NCBI GenBank assembly: GCA_963662175.1
Contig: OY759218.1
Location: 8,982,001-9,046,000 of the forward strand
DNA length: 64,000 bases
Source of the DNA: Aradus depressus
Taxonomy: Eukaryota > Arthropoda > Insecta > Hemiptera > Aradidae
Reading direction: 5' to 3'
This document shows, piece by piece, positions 1 to 29,790 of this stretch; position 1 is the first letter of the stretch, and each line of letters opens with the position of its first letter. Under the pieces are notes generated by a model. It worked only from the letters and a program-made list of their open reading frames with translations, was not told the origin of the DNA and searched no databases. The position numbers were made by a program, and so were the translations under genes.

Positions 1-780
1 GAGGATAAAAAAACAAAATAAAGTAAGAACATTAATTTTATTGAAGACAGATCACAAAGATTATGAAATGTAAGAAGCAATACAATGTTTCATGTTTCCC
101 CAACAAATTACACGATAATGCTGTACATAAATTTCTATACTCGAAACTTTCTCATAAAAGCAATTAAAAAAAATACAAAATTATAATTAGTAACACCCGT
201 ATCATCTAGTATTTATAATATAGAGAGGTACATAAAATGTTTTCCTCATGAAAAGCTAAGCTAGTATGAGAAAGTCATCCATTGATTTTCAACCAAGTCG
301 GCAGATTGGTTTCAGGAGAGCGAAAACTTACTTGATTAATTCGCACTGGGGAAATTCATTGCTGGTGATTCACCGACGTTTTTTTTTTTAACAAACCCCA
401 TTACATATATTTATGAAAGCTATTATTTACTTGTTAATTTGTACAGAATTACAAATAACAAAATGAGAAAAACAAGTGTGTGACAACTTGCTGGAATCCA
501 ACTTAATGTTAATTGTTGTACCAGAAGATGGAAAATCACCCAAATAAAACAATCCAAATTAATAAAACATTAAAAAAAAGAGAAAATAGTAAATTAAAAC
601 GAAAAATAGGTAATAAAAATACTACATATATTTTTCATAAAACCTTGAATAATAATTAAAAAAAAAAAAGAACACAGATAATGTGACGTTCAGATCTAAC
701 TAAAAGGAAACCGTCTCGAAGGTATCTTTCTTTATTGTTTCAACTCTACTACTTCATTCGGTTTCAAGTCTATTCAAGAG

Positions 781-1105
781 GGCGCCGGTAGCTCAGTGGT
801 ATGCGTGCTTGACTTCTGAGCTCAAGAGCGTGGGTTCGTAACCCGACCGAGGCCCTTAGTTTATTTTATCTGGGAGGTAAAATAAACTTAAGCACGCCGT
901 CCTTAGGATGGGACGTTAAGCGATGGTCCCGAGCCTGTACGATGTCAGGTACTCGTTAAAGACCCCCAACCCTAAGTGAATAAAAATTTAGGGTAGGCAA
1001 AATTTAGGACTCCCATAGTAGAGTCGGGCTCATGTCCACCAGAGTGACGAAAGAGCGCTCTGGTAGTAGGCGATATGACCTTGTAGTTAAAGCCCGGACA
1101 TGAGT
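781..1105 (+). mobile_element. tRNA-derived SINE, full-length copy with 13-bp TSD
   Basis: The 5' end is tRNA-like: A box TAGCTCAGTGGTATGCG, B box GGTTCGTAACC. The body contains TTAAGCACGCCGTCCTTAGG and GCCTGTACGATGTCAGGTAC and ends GCCCGGACATGAGT. Perfect direct repeats AAGTCTATTCAAG at 766-778 and 1124-1136, after an A-rich tail, are the target-site duplication. The tRNA part would serve as an internal pol III promoter; it is not a tRNA gene. Same family as the copies at 2620, 13483, 20343, 25303, 27430 and 27978. Confidence 0.93.
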
Positions 1106-1139
1106 AAAAAAAAAACTAAAAAAAAGTCTATTCAAGCCA

Positions 1140-1850
1140 CAGTTAAAAGGCTTAAAATATACATGTATATATTTTTTTCATAACGTAAACTTAGAAGAAA
1201 TTAATATGATATCACTGTAAATATTGTAATTTTCTCCGAAGGCTATGAAATAATTTATAAAAACGTATACAATGTTGAAGTAGCCATGAATAATATATTT
1301 GAAAAATACATTAGTTAATTAAAGCTATTATTTACTTATTAAATTTCAAAGACACAATACATAAAAAAACATGTACATTTATCAGCAAAACCCATTTTTT
1401 CAATTATTATTTTTTTAAATAAACGGCAAAAAATAATGTAATACCTACTCCTTCATTGTAAACATTGTAGGATTTGTACCGAATATTGTCTGGAAAGGCT
1501 ATGAAACATTTTATTATATCTACATTTTGATACATCCATATAATGTACGAAGTGACAAGGAATGATAATTGTTCATAAAATACATTTATTAGTTATAGCT
1601 AGTATTCACCTAATAATCTCAAAGACGCCGCACACCAAAAATATATGTGTAAACAAACAAAAATATTTTTTTTCAAACATAAACTCAACAGAATTTAATA
1701 TAATCATCCATCAATGTAAACATGGTAAAGTGCTGTGACATACAATGTTCGATGTGACACAGAATGATAAAATACATATATTTATCAAAGCTATTATTTA
1801 CTCATTAATTTCACAACGTATATAACAAAAAAACAAGCATAGATATCAAC
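1140..1850. repeat. Degenerate ~200-280-bp repeats
   Basis: AAAGCTATTATTTACT followed by ATTAATTT or similar recurs at about 409, 1321, 1590 (diverged) and 1785. GGCTATGAAA and ATACAATGTT-type segments recur before each. The spacing is irregular, so this is an old, decayed array of a short dispersed or tandem repeat. No gene seen here. Confidence 0.55.
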
Positions 1851-1994
1851 ATCAATAAAATCGTTCTATAAAAAATGTAAACGTAACAAATATCTACTAA
1901 ATAAAGATTTTAAACAACCGGAATTCTGAACAAATATTTGTACACAAAAGAACAAAACACATGCTAGAGATGGGCTCGAGATTCTGTCATAATA

Positions 1995-2360
1995 GTTTGT
2001 TTCTGGAGCATCCCGACGTTTTGAACCTAGTAACATACCAAGACGTCGCGACGTTTGAAACCTGTTAACATACCAAGACTTCGCGACGTTTTGAACATGG
2101 TTACATACCAAGACGTCGCGATGTTTTGTACCTGGTAACATACCAAGACGTCGCGACGTTTTGAACCTGGTTAAATACCAAGACGTCAGGACGTTCTGAA
2201 CATGGTTACATACCAAGACGTCGCGACGTTTGGAACCTGTTAACATACCAAGACGTCGCGACGTTTTGAACCTGGTTAAATACCAAGCCGTCACGACGTT
2301 TTGAACATGGTTACATACCAAGACGTCGCGACGTTTGGAACCTGTTAACATACCAAGACG
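1995..2360. repeat. 36-bp minisatellite with palindromic core
   Basis: About ten units of the form ATACCAAGACGTCGCGACGT followed by TTTGAACCTGGTTAAC. The core ACGTCGCGACGT is a perfect 12-base palindrome, CpG-rich in an AT-rich setting. Units alternate between CATGGTTACA and CCTGTTAACA variants, hinting at a higher-order repeat. An open minus-strand frame across it is a by-product of the unit being a multiple of three. Confidence 0.93.
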
Positions 2361-2619
2361 CCATCTCCTGAGGCTGGCTCCCACTCCTAGTAATACAAAA
2401 ACATTATCCTAACTATTAACAACAACCTAACCACTTCATTTGTTTTTGTCCATTTCGTATAGTCAATGTGTTAATATAATTACTGTTCAGGTTTGCTCTT
2501 GTTAATTTTTCTCCGTTTCTATATGCTTGTATTAATTATATTTCAATGAGTTTATAGTACTGTTTAATTTCTCTTCGGCAGCGTTGGTTACGCAGCTTAT
2601 TCACATTGAATTCATATTA

Positions 2620-2811
2620 GTTATGGTGACTCATGCCCGGGCTTAAACTACGAGAACATGAGCTGACTCTACTCTAGGCGTCCTAAATTTTGCTTACCCA
2701 GGTTTGTTCAGCTAGGGTAGGGGTTCTTAAAGAGTGCCTGACATCGTACAGGCTCGAGATCATCACTTAACGTCTGATCCAAAGGACGGCGTGCTCTAGG
2801 TTTAGTTCTCA
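2620..2811 (-). mobile_element. SINE fragment (body and 3' end)
   Basis: Minus-strand partial copy of the SINE at 781: CTCATGCCCGGGCTTAAACT, GCCTGACATCGTACAGGCTC and GGACGGCGTGC are recognisable. The tRNA-like head and the GAGCGCTCT segment are missing. Confidence 0.85.
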
Positions 2812-4020
2812 GAAGTGCTTCAAAGAACAATAAGTATTAGTTTTCGAAAATTTAGAATACCAATATTTGGCGAAACAGATTTGTTCATAGTAGTTCATAA
2901 CACAATACTTCGAACTGTAATATTTTGTGCGAACTTCAAGGTAAAATTATTTGAATTTGTGTTAATTTTCGACTATTCGCGATTTAAATGAATACATAAA
3001 TAAAGAAGAGTTTTCAGTTTACATCATTTGACAATATATATCTTCTTCACTTACTATCAAGTTAATTTCAAGCAATTGCAACACTGGATACAACTAAATA
3101 AACAAATTATTAACTCATCTGTTATAATTATTCTTCAAACTGTTTATAAAAGCATTTTTTCCTTCTAAACGTTAAATAATGCAAATTATGAAAAAAAACT
3201 ACACTTGTTCCCTTTATTCGAAACATGATACTGTAATCAGAGAGAAATAAAATGGGGTAGACCAGCATGGAACCAGACCGTTCCAACTGAAAGTTGAAAA
3301 CTACTATTTATTATTACAAAATAAAATCTAGCATGGGTGTCCGTCAAAAGTTTCAATGCGCCAGCAACGAAATTAGTAGCAAAACGCGAGATACATCAAA
3401 AAACAAAATAGAAAACCCTTGAGAATAAAGCAAACAAATTAGAATGAATGAATCGAGATAATAATTTAGCTATTTAAAAGTGATTATTTCAGTTTTTTTC
3501 CCACATGTGTAGGTCCCAACAGATAACTTTGCCCATTCTCTTCTAATTTTACAAAAATAGATTCAAATTGAGTTATAGAGATTAAGAGCATTACAACCAC
3601 TTTATACTTCTTCAACATAAAGATAATACGCAGGAAGTATTGCCGGCCAAACAATTGGATGATGAGAATTTGTTCTCAGTCAACTTAATATCACCCCTGA
3701 GTTCCGATAAAAAGTGGTTCAGAAGATATATTTATGTTACAAAACAAATTCATATTCACGATAGCTCGTGAGGAAACAACAAATTTTAAATCTGAGTCAC
3801 ATACTAACGTAGAACTGACTAAAATATTGTGAAAATTTGAAATAAATACAGTGGACGTGCTTGGAGGCCTACTTGCCTTTTTGCAGACATCTCTGAATTT
3901 TGCTTAAATAAAAAAATTCAAACAAAACTTGTAAATAAAAATTAGAAAAGATATTTTTTATGGAATAATACTTTTTTTTGTAAGTTGACAGAAATGGATC
4001 TACGAAAAATTTGTTTTTAC
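2812..4020. other. AT-rich stretch without recognised features
   Basis: No coding, RNA or repeat signal that I can support; short open frames here look random. Confidence 0.6.
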
Positions 4021-4023
4021 AAA

Positions 4024-4064
4024 AATGTTTGCCGTCCCCTGCGATACAGGGGACGGCAAACATT
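4024..4064. other. Perfect 18-bp hairpin with 5-base loop
   Basis: AATGTTTGCCGTCCCCTG and its exact reverse complement flank CGATA. G+C is much higher than in the surroundings. It has no known element around it. Confidence 0.9.
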
Positions 4065-4069
4065 ATATG

Positions 4070-6430
4070 TAAAATCATCTTTAAATAACCAACCACTATC
4101 AAGAATGAAAGATAATTTTTCCTATACTTTACTTTTCAGACTACCATGGACCAGAGATAAGGTAGGTAGTACACAATATGAATTATTATTACTTAAGTAC
4201 TGATATAATTAATATTACAATTAGATTCAGTGCAATTGCAGTTGTCATTCTAAAGAGGTCAGACAGAGCACATCCATGCTATGCTTTGGCAAAGGAGTGA
4301 CAAAGAGAATGAAAGACATAGTGACTTGAACACATGGACATATAATAGACTTCTATACACTAAACATATACTAGATAAATACACACCACACATATAAAGC
4401 CAGGTTGAGATGAGGGGGAGGCAGGTTCTGATGTAGGCTCTACGATTACATCTCACCTACATTCCCGTCAGAACACATTACATTCTAAAAGATCACAGAT
4501 TACAGATTGCTTGTCCCTAAAGGGCACCTGTGTTCTTTTAAGAGGAAAAGAAACAAGGCCAACTACTTCCTTAAAAAGTAAAGAGAAGTAACCTTCATTC
4601 GATGAACATTAATAAATCATTGGCGAATCTGATAAAAACCAACTTGAATTTTGTAGTATCGATAAAAATAGCAAAATTCTGTATTCTTATGTAAAATTCT
4701 GAAAACTAGCAAAAAGGGAATTAACTTCACAAAAATACTAATTTCATATATTTTCTGCTCTTCCGCCGGGCAACCCCTTGAAAAGCGTTTCATTTTAATA
4801 AAATACTGTTAATTATTGATATAAATTGATTTTCTCGTTATTTCTTTGGATTCATACTTTCATAACTTACTATTTATGTTTATTTAATTACGGAAGTATC
4901 TACAATTGGATAGCTATAAGTTTTCATCTGATTTTCTTGACGTATACATTCCCCTGTTTTATTATTAATTATGAGACATTCTATAAAAAGTGGCACTTTC
5001 CAACCATTTTTTTAACAAAACAAATGTCTAAATTTTCACGATATTTTCCACGAAATAGGTTCATGGGGGTCCTTTTTGAATGTGAGCTGCTTCAACTAAT
5101 CAAGTTTATAAAAACGATTGTAATAATTACCTAAATTTGTCGTTCTCATCTTTACATTGTACCATGTTAGTTTTTGAACTAGGACTATAAGTTACCTTTT
5201 AAAACCTGAACTGTTTGAAATGTGTTATATAGACCATGTTATTATAAATTTTTTAAATTTATTATCATTAAAAATTTCAAGAATACACTATAGAATTGAA
5301 TATGAACTCCTTTCTAATTCCTAAGCTGGTCAATATTAAAAAACAGGTAACAACACCATATTTATTTTAATAGTTTCTTCGCCACTTCCCCAGTAATTGG
5401 GACCGTTTATGGTGTGGGTGAAATTATGAAGCGGATGGTTTAGGAGGAGAGAGTGAAATCCAGAAAAATACGTTTTTCAATAGCCGAAGGTTTTGTGAAA
5501 ATTATACTTGAGAAAACCAGGTGATGAAGTATATATATATATTATTAATTTTAGAGAAATATTATTAAATGTTGGTTATTCTGAATAGCTATTTTTATTG
5601 CTCCCAAAAAAGGAACCTCACCCCCACCTCTCAGCCGACAATAGTACAAGTTGAGCATTAAAAACATTGAGCCCTTTCAAATTATTATTAATTTAATTTT
5701 GACTGGAAATATCAATACAATAGAAATAAAGGCACAGAGATAATAATGTTTGTACAACTTAATATCTAAGTACCCATTTTATATATTAAAGCCCTGGTTG
5801 TTTTAAAACTGGCTCTGAATTATCGCTAAAAGCAGTTTCGTTAAAAAAATTCAACAGCACCAAATCTCACTGAATGTATGACCATCTTAGCACTTAGTTG
5901 CAGACGAAACCTACTGCACTATTGCATACATCACTTATGATATTATAGATATCACAAATGGCTCTACATATACCCCACCGTCAGAAAATATGGGCACACC
6001 TATTAAAAACGCGTCAGCTAAAAATTGAAAGATTTCGCGAACAAAAACTTTCAAATAATGGTACCTTAAGGTACTTCTTTTTTCTGAGGGATTCTAACCC
6101 CAAGGGTCGAAACGGAACCCTATTGTCTCTGTCTGTCAGTCTTGTAGCTCCCAATCCTAATCAATAAGAGCTACAATAATGCAGATATTATTCAAGTTGG
6201 TTGGTGGTCCCAATCCAGACAAATGTTTCTATTCGACTCAAATTTTGTGATGTTCTCATACATCAAAACGGGGTAAAAATTCGACATTTTTGAAAATGAT
6301 GACGTTAAAACTTTCATCGAGTAGAGCAAAAATTTATTTATTTAAAATTCAAAATGGTGTCTTAAGAGATCCGTAAAGTGGTCAGTACCAGTCGCATTTG
6401 GAAACTATTTGACCTATAAAAATTTCATGC
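4070..6430. other. AT-rich stretch without recognised features
   Basis: Contains only short random-looking frames (e.g. 4826-5134) rich in Ile, Phe and Tyr, as expected from AT-rich non-coding DNA. No splice-bounded exon was recognised. Confidence 0.55.
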
Positions 6431-6431
<1 letters not shown>

Positions 6432-6529
<98 letters not shown>

Positions 6530-6530
6530 T
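6432..6530. repeat. (CT)n(TA)n compound microsatellite
   Basis: About 12 CT units followed by about 35 TA units, with one break near 6520. Likely length-variable. Confidence 0.97.
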
Positions 6531-7634
6531 CTTTTATTATAGACCAAAACTAATGACAAATAAGTTTAATTAAAATTAGATAAGTGGCTTCTGAGATAAC
6601 CAACTTAGAATGTTAAAAATATGTTCTACTAATGTAGCTCTAATCAGCAGATTTCTGGCACAAATACACAACACAAGAAAAAGGTAAGGGCATGGAACCC
6701 TTATCGCGCGAGGCCCATCTAGCACTTGACAGGTTTTTCTTTTTTACTCATAAAGATTGTTTATTTTGTTAAAATAAACACATTCCTACAAAGTTAATAA
6801 TATAATTAAGTGTTTTTATTGACCTCTCCATAATTATCAGATACACCCATATATTATGACGGTATGGAAGTATTTGTCTATATAACTAGCTAACTTTGTT
6901 ATTCGCACTCGGTCATTATTTCAAGTCCTTTTTTGGCACGGATTTGCCTATATAAGAACATGGTTCCCTATATAGCTTCATTTACTTGAGACTTGAGTAG
7001 CTGATCGGTTTCCTGGGAATCAAAGTACGAATCGATCGGAAGAACAATTCTACATTACATTACACCTTATATGACATTTGACTTTATTGCTTCACTAATT
7101 GCTTATTAAGAATTGTTCCATTTTCAATAATTTCTAAATTTTTTGAGCACTTATTTTAAATAATATTTTTGCACAATGACTAAAACATAAAATAAATATT
7201 ATCAAATTTCATAGTAGAAGGCGGAAGATAATTATTGGAATGTTTCTTACAGTTAACAACAAGACAGTCATAGAAATATAACAAAAATAATATTATAAAA
7301 ATTACTTCTCAGAGATTCTTTGAAGTATTATAATTTCTAATTAGAGTATTTCCTAAAAATATGCATAAATGCAGAGTTTCCAATAACATTTTTGTTTCAC
7401 ATTAAAAAAAATTATAAAAACTTCACAGTTTTTTTTTACATAATCGTTTTTGTAAGTTAAAAAATTATAAAACTTATAGTGAAAACATTTTCGTAGTTGT
7501 TTACACATTAATTTAAAATAAATAAAAAATGACATACAAAAACTGTTTAAATTTAGATCTTAAATTTCAATATATACAATTTAGAAAAAATAGACATATA
7601 TATAAAAATAAATAAAAAAATTCAGAGTTAGTAA

Positions 7635-25089
<17,455 letters not shown>

Positions 25090-25302
25090 CTGCAACAACC
25101 AATACAACCAAATAAATACAAGAAGAAGATAGCAAAAATAAAACCTTTTTGAAATAACTAGCTGTGCTATGCACAATATACATGCCCTGTTCTACAAATT
25201 TAAATATGTCAAAATGACTATGATCGCAGCACCCTTCCACCCTTCAGAAAACACTAATTATTAGGGCAGCATACTTAAGCGTTTCGTATACAGTAGGAAA
25301 GA

Positions 25303-25507
25303 GGACGCTGGTAGCTCAGTGGTATGCGTGCTCGCCTTCTGAGCTTAAGGTTTTGGGTTCGGAACCCAGCCGAGGCCCTTAGTTTATTTTATCTGGGAGA
25401 TAAAAAATAAACTTAAGCACGCCGTCCTTCGGATGGGAGGTTAAGCAATGGTCCCGAGCCTGTACGATGTCAGGTAATCGTTAAAGCCCGGGCATGAGTC
25501 ATAATAA
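25303..25507 (+). mobile_element. SINE with internal deletion
   Basis: The tRNA-like head GGTAGCTCAGTGGTATGCG and GGTTCGGAACC, then the body to CAGGTAATCGTTAAAG, joined directly to GCCCGGGCATGAGTC. About 120 bases of the 3' body are missing compared with the copy at 781. It lies about 210 bases upstream of CaMKK exon A. Confidence 0.9.
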
Positions 25508-26319
25508 CTAACTACAGTAAGTAAAGAACGTACCAGCACATCAATGTTCTTTAGCCGAATATAAATAATAAATTGAATTTTTTTTTTTACAGTTCCAAAC
25601 TGAATGGATATACCTAATGTTTGTAGAATGGAATTTGACAAAAAAAAGTTAGTGTGTAAATACTTCTTTTGCCCACTGTATCTAAATTAACAAAATTTCA
25701 ATACCACAAGATGTTTGCGAGTCTAGAAATCAATTGAGTACCCTATGTAACTAATTAGTTTCATAGAACATTTAATTCCCCATAGACCACACTATGCTAT
25801 TTTTTAAATAAATGAATCAAATGAAAGAATCCTGTTGTAATTATAATTAACAAGCCGGCGGTACATAAACGTGTATTTCCATTGTTTGCAGACCACATAG
25901 ACAAATACGAAAGGACAATGTTGTTTCATATGGAGCATAAAACTGTGAGCATGCATACTGAACAAAGAAATAAAAATAATACTATATCTATAAAGAAGGC
26001 AACTTAATATTTTATAATGTGCAAAAATACCTTGTTTATAAATTTTCCAGAATTCAACTTGCTACAGACCACAAAACTATTGCACTTTAACCAATGTAAT
26101 TTATAAGATCTAACAATAAGCTAAATGTTTAAAACGCAATTCATCATATTAAAAAATAAAATAATAACAGAAATAAATAAAAAATGAAAAAAAAGTGGGA
26201 AAATAAAAACTACGAAAAAAAAAATGTTGATAAGTATGTGTAACCTTCGGGTGTGAGGTTATAGAAGAGCGGAGCAGAACAGGCTAGGCAGCCAATGTAA
26301 TGAAGGCTGATTAGAGGTA

Positions 26320-26877
26320 TAGGCCAGGAAAGTAAGGCCAAAAAAAGGCTGTACCTCGAAATAATTCGTGGAAACCTGGAACGGTTTTAATCTCTTCATT
26401 TACATGTGAAAAGAGTTTTTTGAAGTGTGCGCCAATTTTCTGCTTGTGCTCTAGGTGGGGTGTCTCAAAAACCTCGTAATTTTCGGACTTTTTTCGATTT
26501 TTTGCGAATAACTCACAAACGACGCATTTCTCAGAACATTTTATTCTGTTATAAATTAAAGTAAATAAAATTCTGCGTCGAATGAGCTTATAGTTTTTGA
26601 CATAACTTGAAGAGGTATAGATAATATGTGAGTTCAAATGACAATTATTTTGCATTTTTAGCAAAAATAGCAGAGAAATGCGTTGTTTGTGAGTTATTTG
26701 CGAAAAAACCGAAAAAAGTTTGAAAATTTACAGATTTTTAAGACACCCCACCTAGAGCACAAGTAGAAAATTGGCGCAAACTTCAAAAAACTCTTTTCAC
26801 ATTTAAATGAAGTGATTAAAACCGTTTCCAGATTTCCACGAATTATTTCGAGCTACAATCCTATTTTTCCTGGCCTA
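26320..26877. mobile_element. 558-bp TIR element with ~215-bp arms
   Basis: Starts TAGGCCAGGAA and ends TTCCTGGCCTA. The arms (about 26320-26535 and 26662-26877) are inverted copies sharing AAATTGGCGC, GTGTCTTAAAA-type and GTGAGTTATT segments with moderate divergence. The centre is ~125 bases of AT-rich DNA. TA at both ends may be the target duplication. No transposase. Long arms could form a large hairpin RNA. Confidence 0.8.
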
Positions 26878-27429
26878 GTAGAGAAGAGTGGTTTACAGAG
26901 GAATGTAGAGGATGCTCAAAACATCTATACCCTATAACATATAGGAAAGATATTTTAAATGCCGAAGACATCACATATAACGGCTTGTAAAATGAAAATC
27001 AGTTCAATTTAAGGCTCGAGCATGCTTAAGTAGAAAAATATAGATAGAAAAAAACCGATATCGTAGAATTACTGTCAAAAAGTTGGTTAGGCCGATTTTT
27101 GATCAAAATGTATGAGTGAAATATCTATATTGTACAGACCAGATGTTAGAATAGAAACCCTCTTTAAAGGTATAGACAGGCAGAACTAGTATTAACAAAT
27201 TGCAAAAACATTGATATTTCGCCAAAAATGATATGCAAAAATTTTAAATCTAACTATCCGAAAAAAACATATGTATATTTAAGTTACCAACATATTGATA
27301 TAACCCCACGGCATAGTTTTATTTAATAACAGCAGGTTGCCCGGTGTCAAATACTCTACCCCCTAGGGATCCGGCCCCTTTTTTTTATTATTATTTTTTT
27401 CCGGGTGTACCAAACCCCTGGGGGGCCAC

Positions 27430-27545
27430 ACCAGCCGAGGATGCAGCCCCTAATCGTACAGGCTGGGGGCTGATCTAAAGGACGGCGTGCTTAAGTTTTT
27501 TTTTTTTTACCACTCAGATAAAAAAGATACCCGCGGGCAAAGCCG
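27430..27545 (-). mobile_element. Degenerate SINE fragment
   Basis: AATCGTACAGGCTGGGGGCT, AAAGGACGGCGTGCTTAAG and CACTCAGATAAAAAA are minus-strand body parts of the SINE. They are followed by the unrelated GC-rich ACCCGCGGGCAAAGCCGGGT. The flanks at 27300-27430 are also unusually C/G-rich and may be part of another old repeat. Confidence 0.65.
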
Positions 27546-27977
27546 GGTCAACCTGATAGTATGAAAATAGTGACGGAGTTAGGACCTCAACCTGTGGGAT
27601 GGGAGATTGTAAACCATTCATGACTCAATACAGAAGGTATACATGTATTTCAAAGTTGTGTAATATTCCCTTTTTCTGTTGCAGACTTGTGGCCTGCTGG
27701 AGGATCCATTGCTGGACTGTTGGCCATTATCAGCCTCACCCATTTCGAAACTGGTTCAATAATATGTTTAATCAGATGTTTTCAAATTTCTATTGCTGTT
27801 AACGTCTATACTTGTTACAAAATACAAAACGTAAAATGGTCTCAACCCTATTTCGTTTGTGGTGTTTACATCATCTTTGTATTGCAGGTAATTTGGTTTC
27901 TGTTACTTTTAATAAGAAGTAACATGAACATCACACAAAAACAATACTATTCATGTTCTAGGCACTAACTGGGGAGG

Positions 27978-28308
27978 GCGCCGATAACTCAGTGGTATGC
28001 GTGCTCACTTACTGAGCTCAAGGTCGCGAGTTCGAATCTTGGCCGAGGCTTTTAGTTTATTTTATCTTGGAGTTAAAAAAAAAAAACCTTGGGCACATCG
28101 TTCTTCGGATGGGAAGTTAAGCGATAGTCCCGAGCATGAACGATGTCAGGTACTCATTAAAGACCTCTACTCCAGGTGAATAAAAGATTAGGGTAGGCAA
28201 AATTTAGGAGTGGCATAGTAGAGTAGAGCTCATGTCCACCAGCGTCGAAAGAGCCCACTGGTAGTAGGCGATATGACCTTGTAGTTAAATCCCGGGCATG
28301 AGTCATAA
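27978..28308 (+). mobile_element. SINE, full-length, with 14-bp TSD
   Basis: Complete plus-strand copy from GCGCCGATAACTCAGTGG to GGGCATGAGTCATA. Direct repeats ACTAACTGGGGAGG at 27964-27977 and 28311-28324 are a perfect target-site duplication, so the insertion is fairly recent. Confidence 0.93.
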
Positions 28309-28491
28309 TAACTAACTGGGGAGGTGAGTTTACTAACCTGTTTAAAGTTTCTATCTAACAGAGCAATGTCCGAATACATTTTTTGCGTTCTGTGTTGATA
28401 TAGTGGAAATACTAATAAATGAAATACAATTATAGATAAAACCCTTTTTTTGAACACTTATATTGTCTAATTCCACAAACATATACTTAAA

Positions 28492-28527
28492 TGTGTACCG
28501 GTTTCGGCTTACGCCATCGTCAGCACA
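28492..28527 (-). ncRNA. Hammerhead-ribozyme-like motif
   Basis: On the minus strand: TGTG, CTGACGA, T, GGC-GTAA-GCC, GAAA, then CCGGTA and CACA. Stem I is TGTG/CACA, stem II is GGC/GCC with a GTAA tetraloop, and stem III is the palindrome ACCGGT. The predicted cleavage triplet is GTA before CACA. All invariant core bases are present, with one extra U between the CUGANGA box and stem II. Very short palindromic stem III is known from Penelope-type hammerheads thought to act as dimers. Activity is unproven. Confidence 0.5.
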
Positions 28528-28639
28528 ATGTTCAACAATGTTATGTTAGACAATATAAGTGTTCAAAAAAGTGTTTTATCTATCATTTTATTTTATTTAA
28601 CAGAGCAATGCCGGGTAATACCTATTTTTATTAAAATTA

Positions 28640-28990
28640 TTGTTTTACTACAATATTATTTCATATCATTATGTTACCCGGCGTTAGTTAGTTGGATTAT
28701 TTGGGCGAACAACTACTTGCGTTATTATCGGCCTACTGCGTTATATTTTTTGTCTTACCGAGCCAGGGAACTCTTTATACAAGACGAAAACAAAGACCAA
28801 GACTCCACAACAGCCAAAAGAAGCCAGGGGTTTCCGTAATTTGTATAAAGGCTGCCCTGACACAGTAACAAGAAATATAACGCGATAGGTCGATAATAAC
28901 CTAAGTATTTGTTCGCCCCAAATAAACTAACCTACCAACAAACGCCGGGTATTGTACTGTTATGAAATAATATTTTAGTAATATGTAATA
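28640..28990. mobile_element. TIR element built around ACCCGGCG arms
   Basis: CCCGGCGTTAGTTAGTTGGA (from 28677) and TCCAAATAATCC-like, TTGTTCGCCC and ACCTACCAACAAACGCCGGG (to 28949) form inverted arms, with GCGTTATATTTTTTGT near 28739 pairing with ACAAGAAATATAACGC near 28870. Outside them TACAATATTATTTCATA (28650) pairs with TATGAAATAATATTTTAGTA (28971), so the arms reach roughly 28640 and 28990. Exact ends are unclear. No coding content. Confidence 0.65.
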
Positions 28991-29285
28991 GAGAAAACAA
29001 TAAGACAATCAAATGAAATAAATAAATACATACATAATATATATAATAAATGAATATATAATATATTATATTGTTCTGCGTATCATTATAAAAGTATATA
29101 TATACATATATGAAATTGGTCGTATTTGGGCAGTTTTCGGCATGTATCTCGCAAAGCGAGTGTTAACTATTTAAATTGGTAATACTTGTCAAAAATAGAG
29201 ATAGCCTTTTAACCTACCTACTTTTTGAAATGTGTTTAATATTGTTTGAAATAAAAACCGTACAATAAAAATCGTCTTTAATAAA

Positions 29286-29790
29286 GGTTATGGGCCCAGT
29301 AACGTGTATAGTGAAGTTAGATTTAATTTAAATGAAAGTGCGTGTAATTACAATATTAAACAAAAATGTCGGAAAACATGAACAATCGTTGTACATGAAA
29401 AATTCAACGGAGAAAACTTCCACGACTGGAAATTGAGGATGGAGATTTTCCTGAACGAGCAAGGATTTCTAAAATGTATCGAAACCGAACCAACAAAAAA
29501 TACAGAAATGACGAAAGCTGAAAAAAAATGTAACTGTAGCTGTCATGTGATAAAAGGCAAGAAAATGTTGAAAATCAAGATAAGGACGACAACGACGATG
29601 CCTCCGATAGCGAGTATGCTTTTTTCACCCATGAAGATGAGGTTGAAGTTCCAAAAGCAACCGAAATAATCTGTAAAATTGATTCTGGTGCTTCAAACCA
29701 TTATGTAAATTCAGATGATATTCTTACAGACATGACTGATCTTGCTACACCAATAACAAAAAAGACTGCAAATAAAAGCATTTGAAGTTA
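29286..29790 (+). pseudogene. Copia-type retrotransposon remnant (PBS, gag, protease start)
   Basis: GGTTATGGGCCCAGT at 29286-29300 matches the internal initiator-tRNA-Met primer site used by copia-like elements. It is followed by a gag start: a short broken leader, then HEKFNGENFHDWKLRMEIFL and NEQGFLKCIETEPTK, the Copia gag N-terminus. An internal deletion joins this to the protease region KIDSGASNHYVNSDDI, which has the Copia-type active site DSGASNHY. A stop follows at about 29783. Integrase and RT are absent. Confidence 0.8.

Noticed and set aside
781..855. tRNA gene candidates at the heads of the SINEs (also 20590-20667, 25303-25380, 27978-28050)
   Set aside because: A and B boxes are present but the cloverleaf does not close and each is joined to the same SINE body; they are SINE heads, not tRNA genes.
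1866..2384. 172-codon open frame on the minus strand with repeated RRLGMLTGSKRRDVLVCNH units
   Set aside because: It is the translation of the 36-bp minisatellite, whose unit length is a multiple of three; no start context, splice sites or domain.
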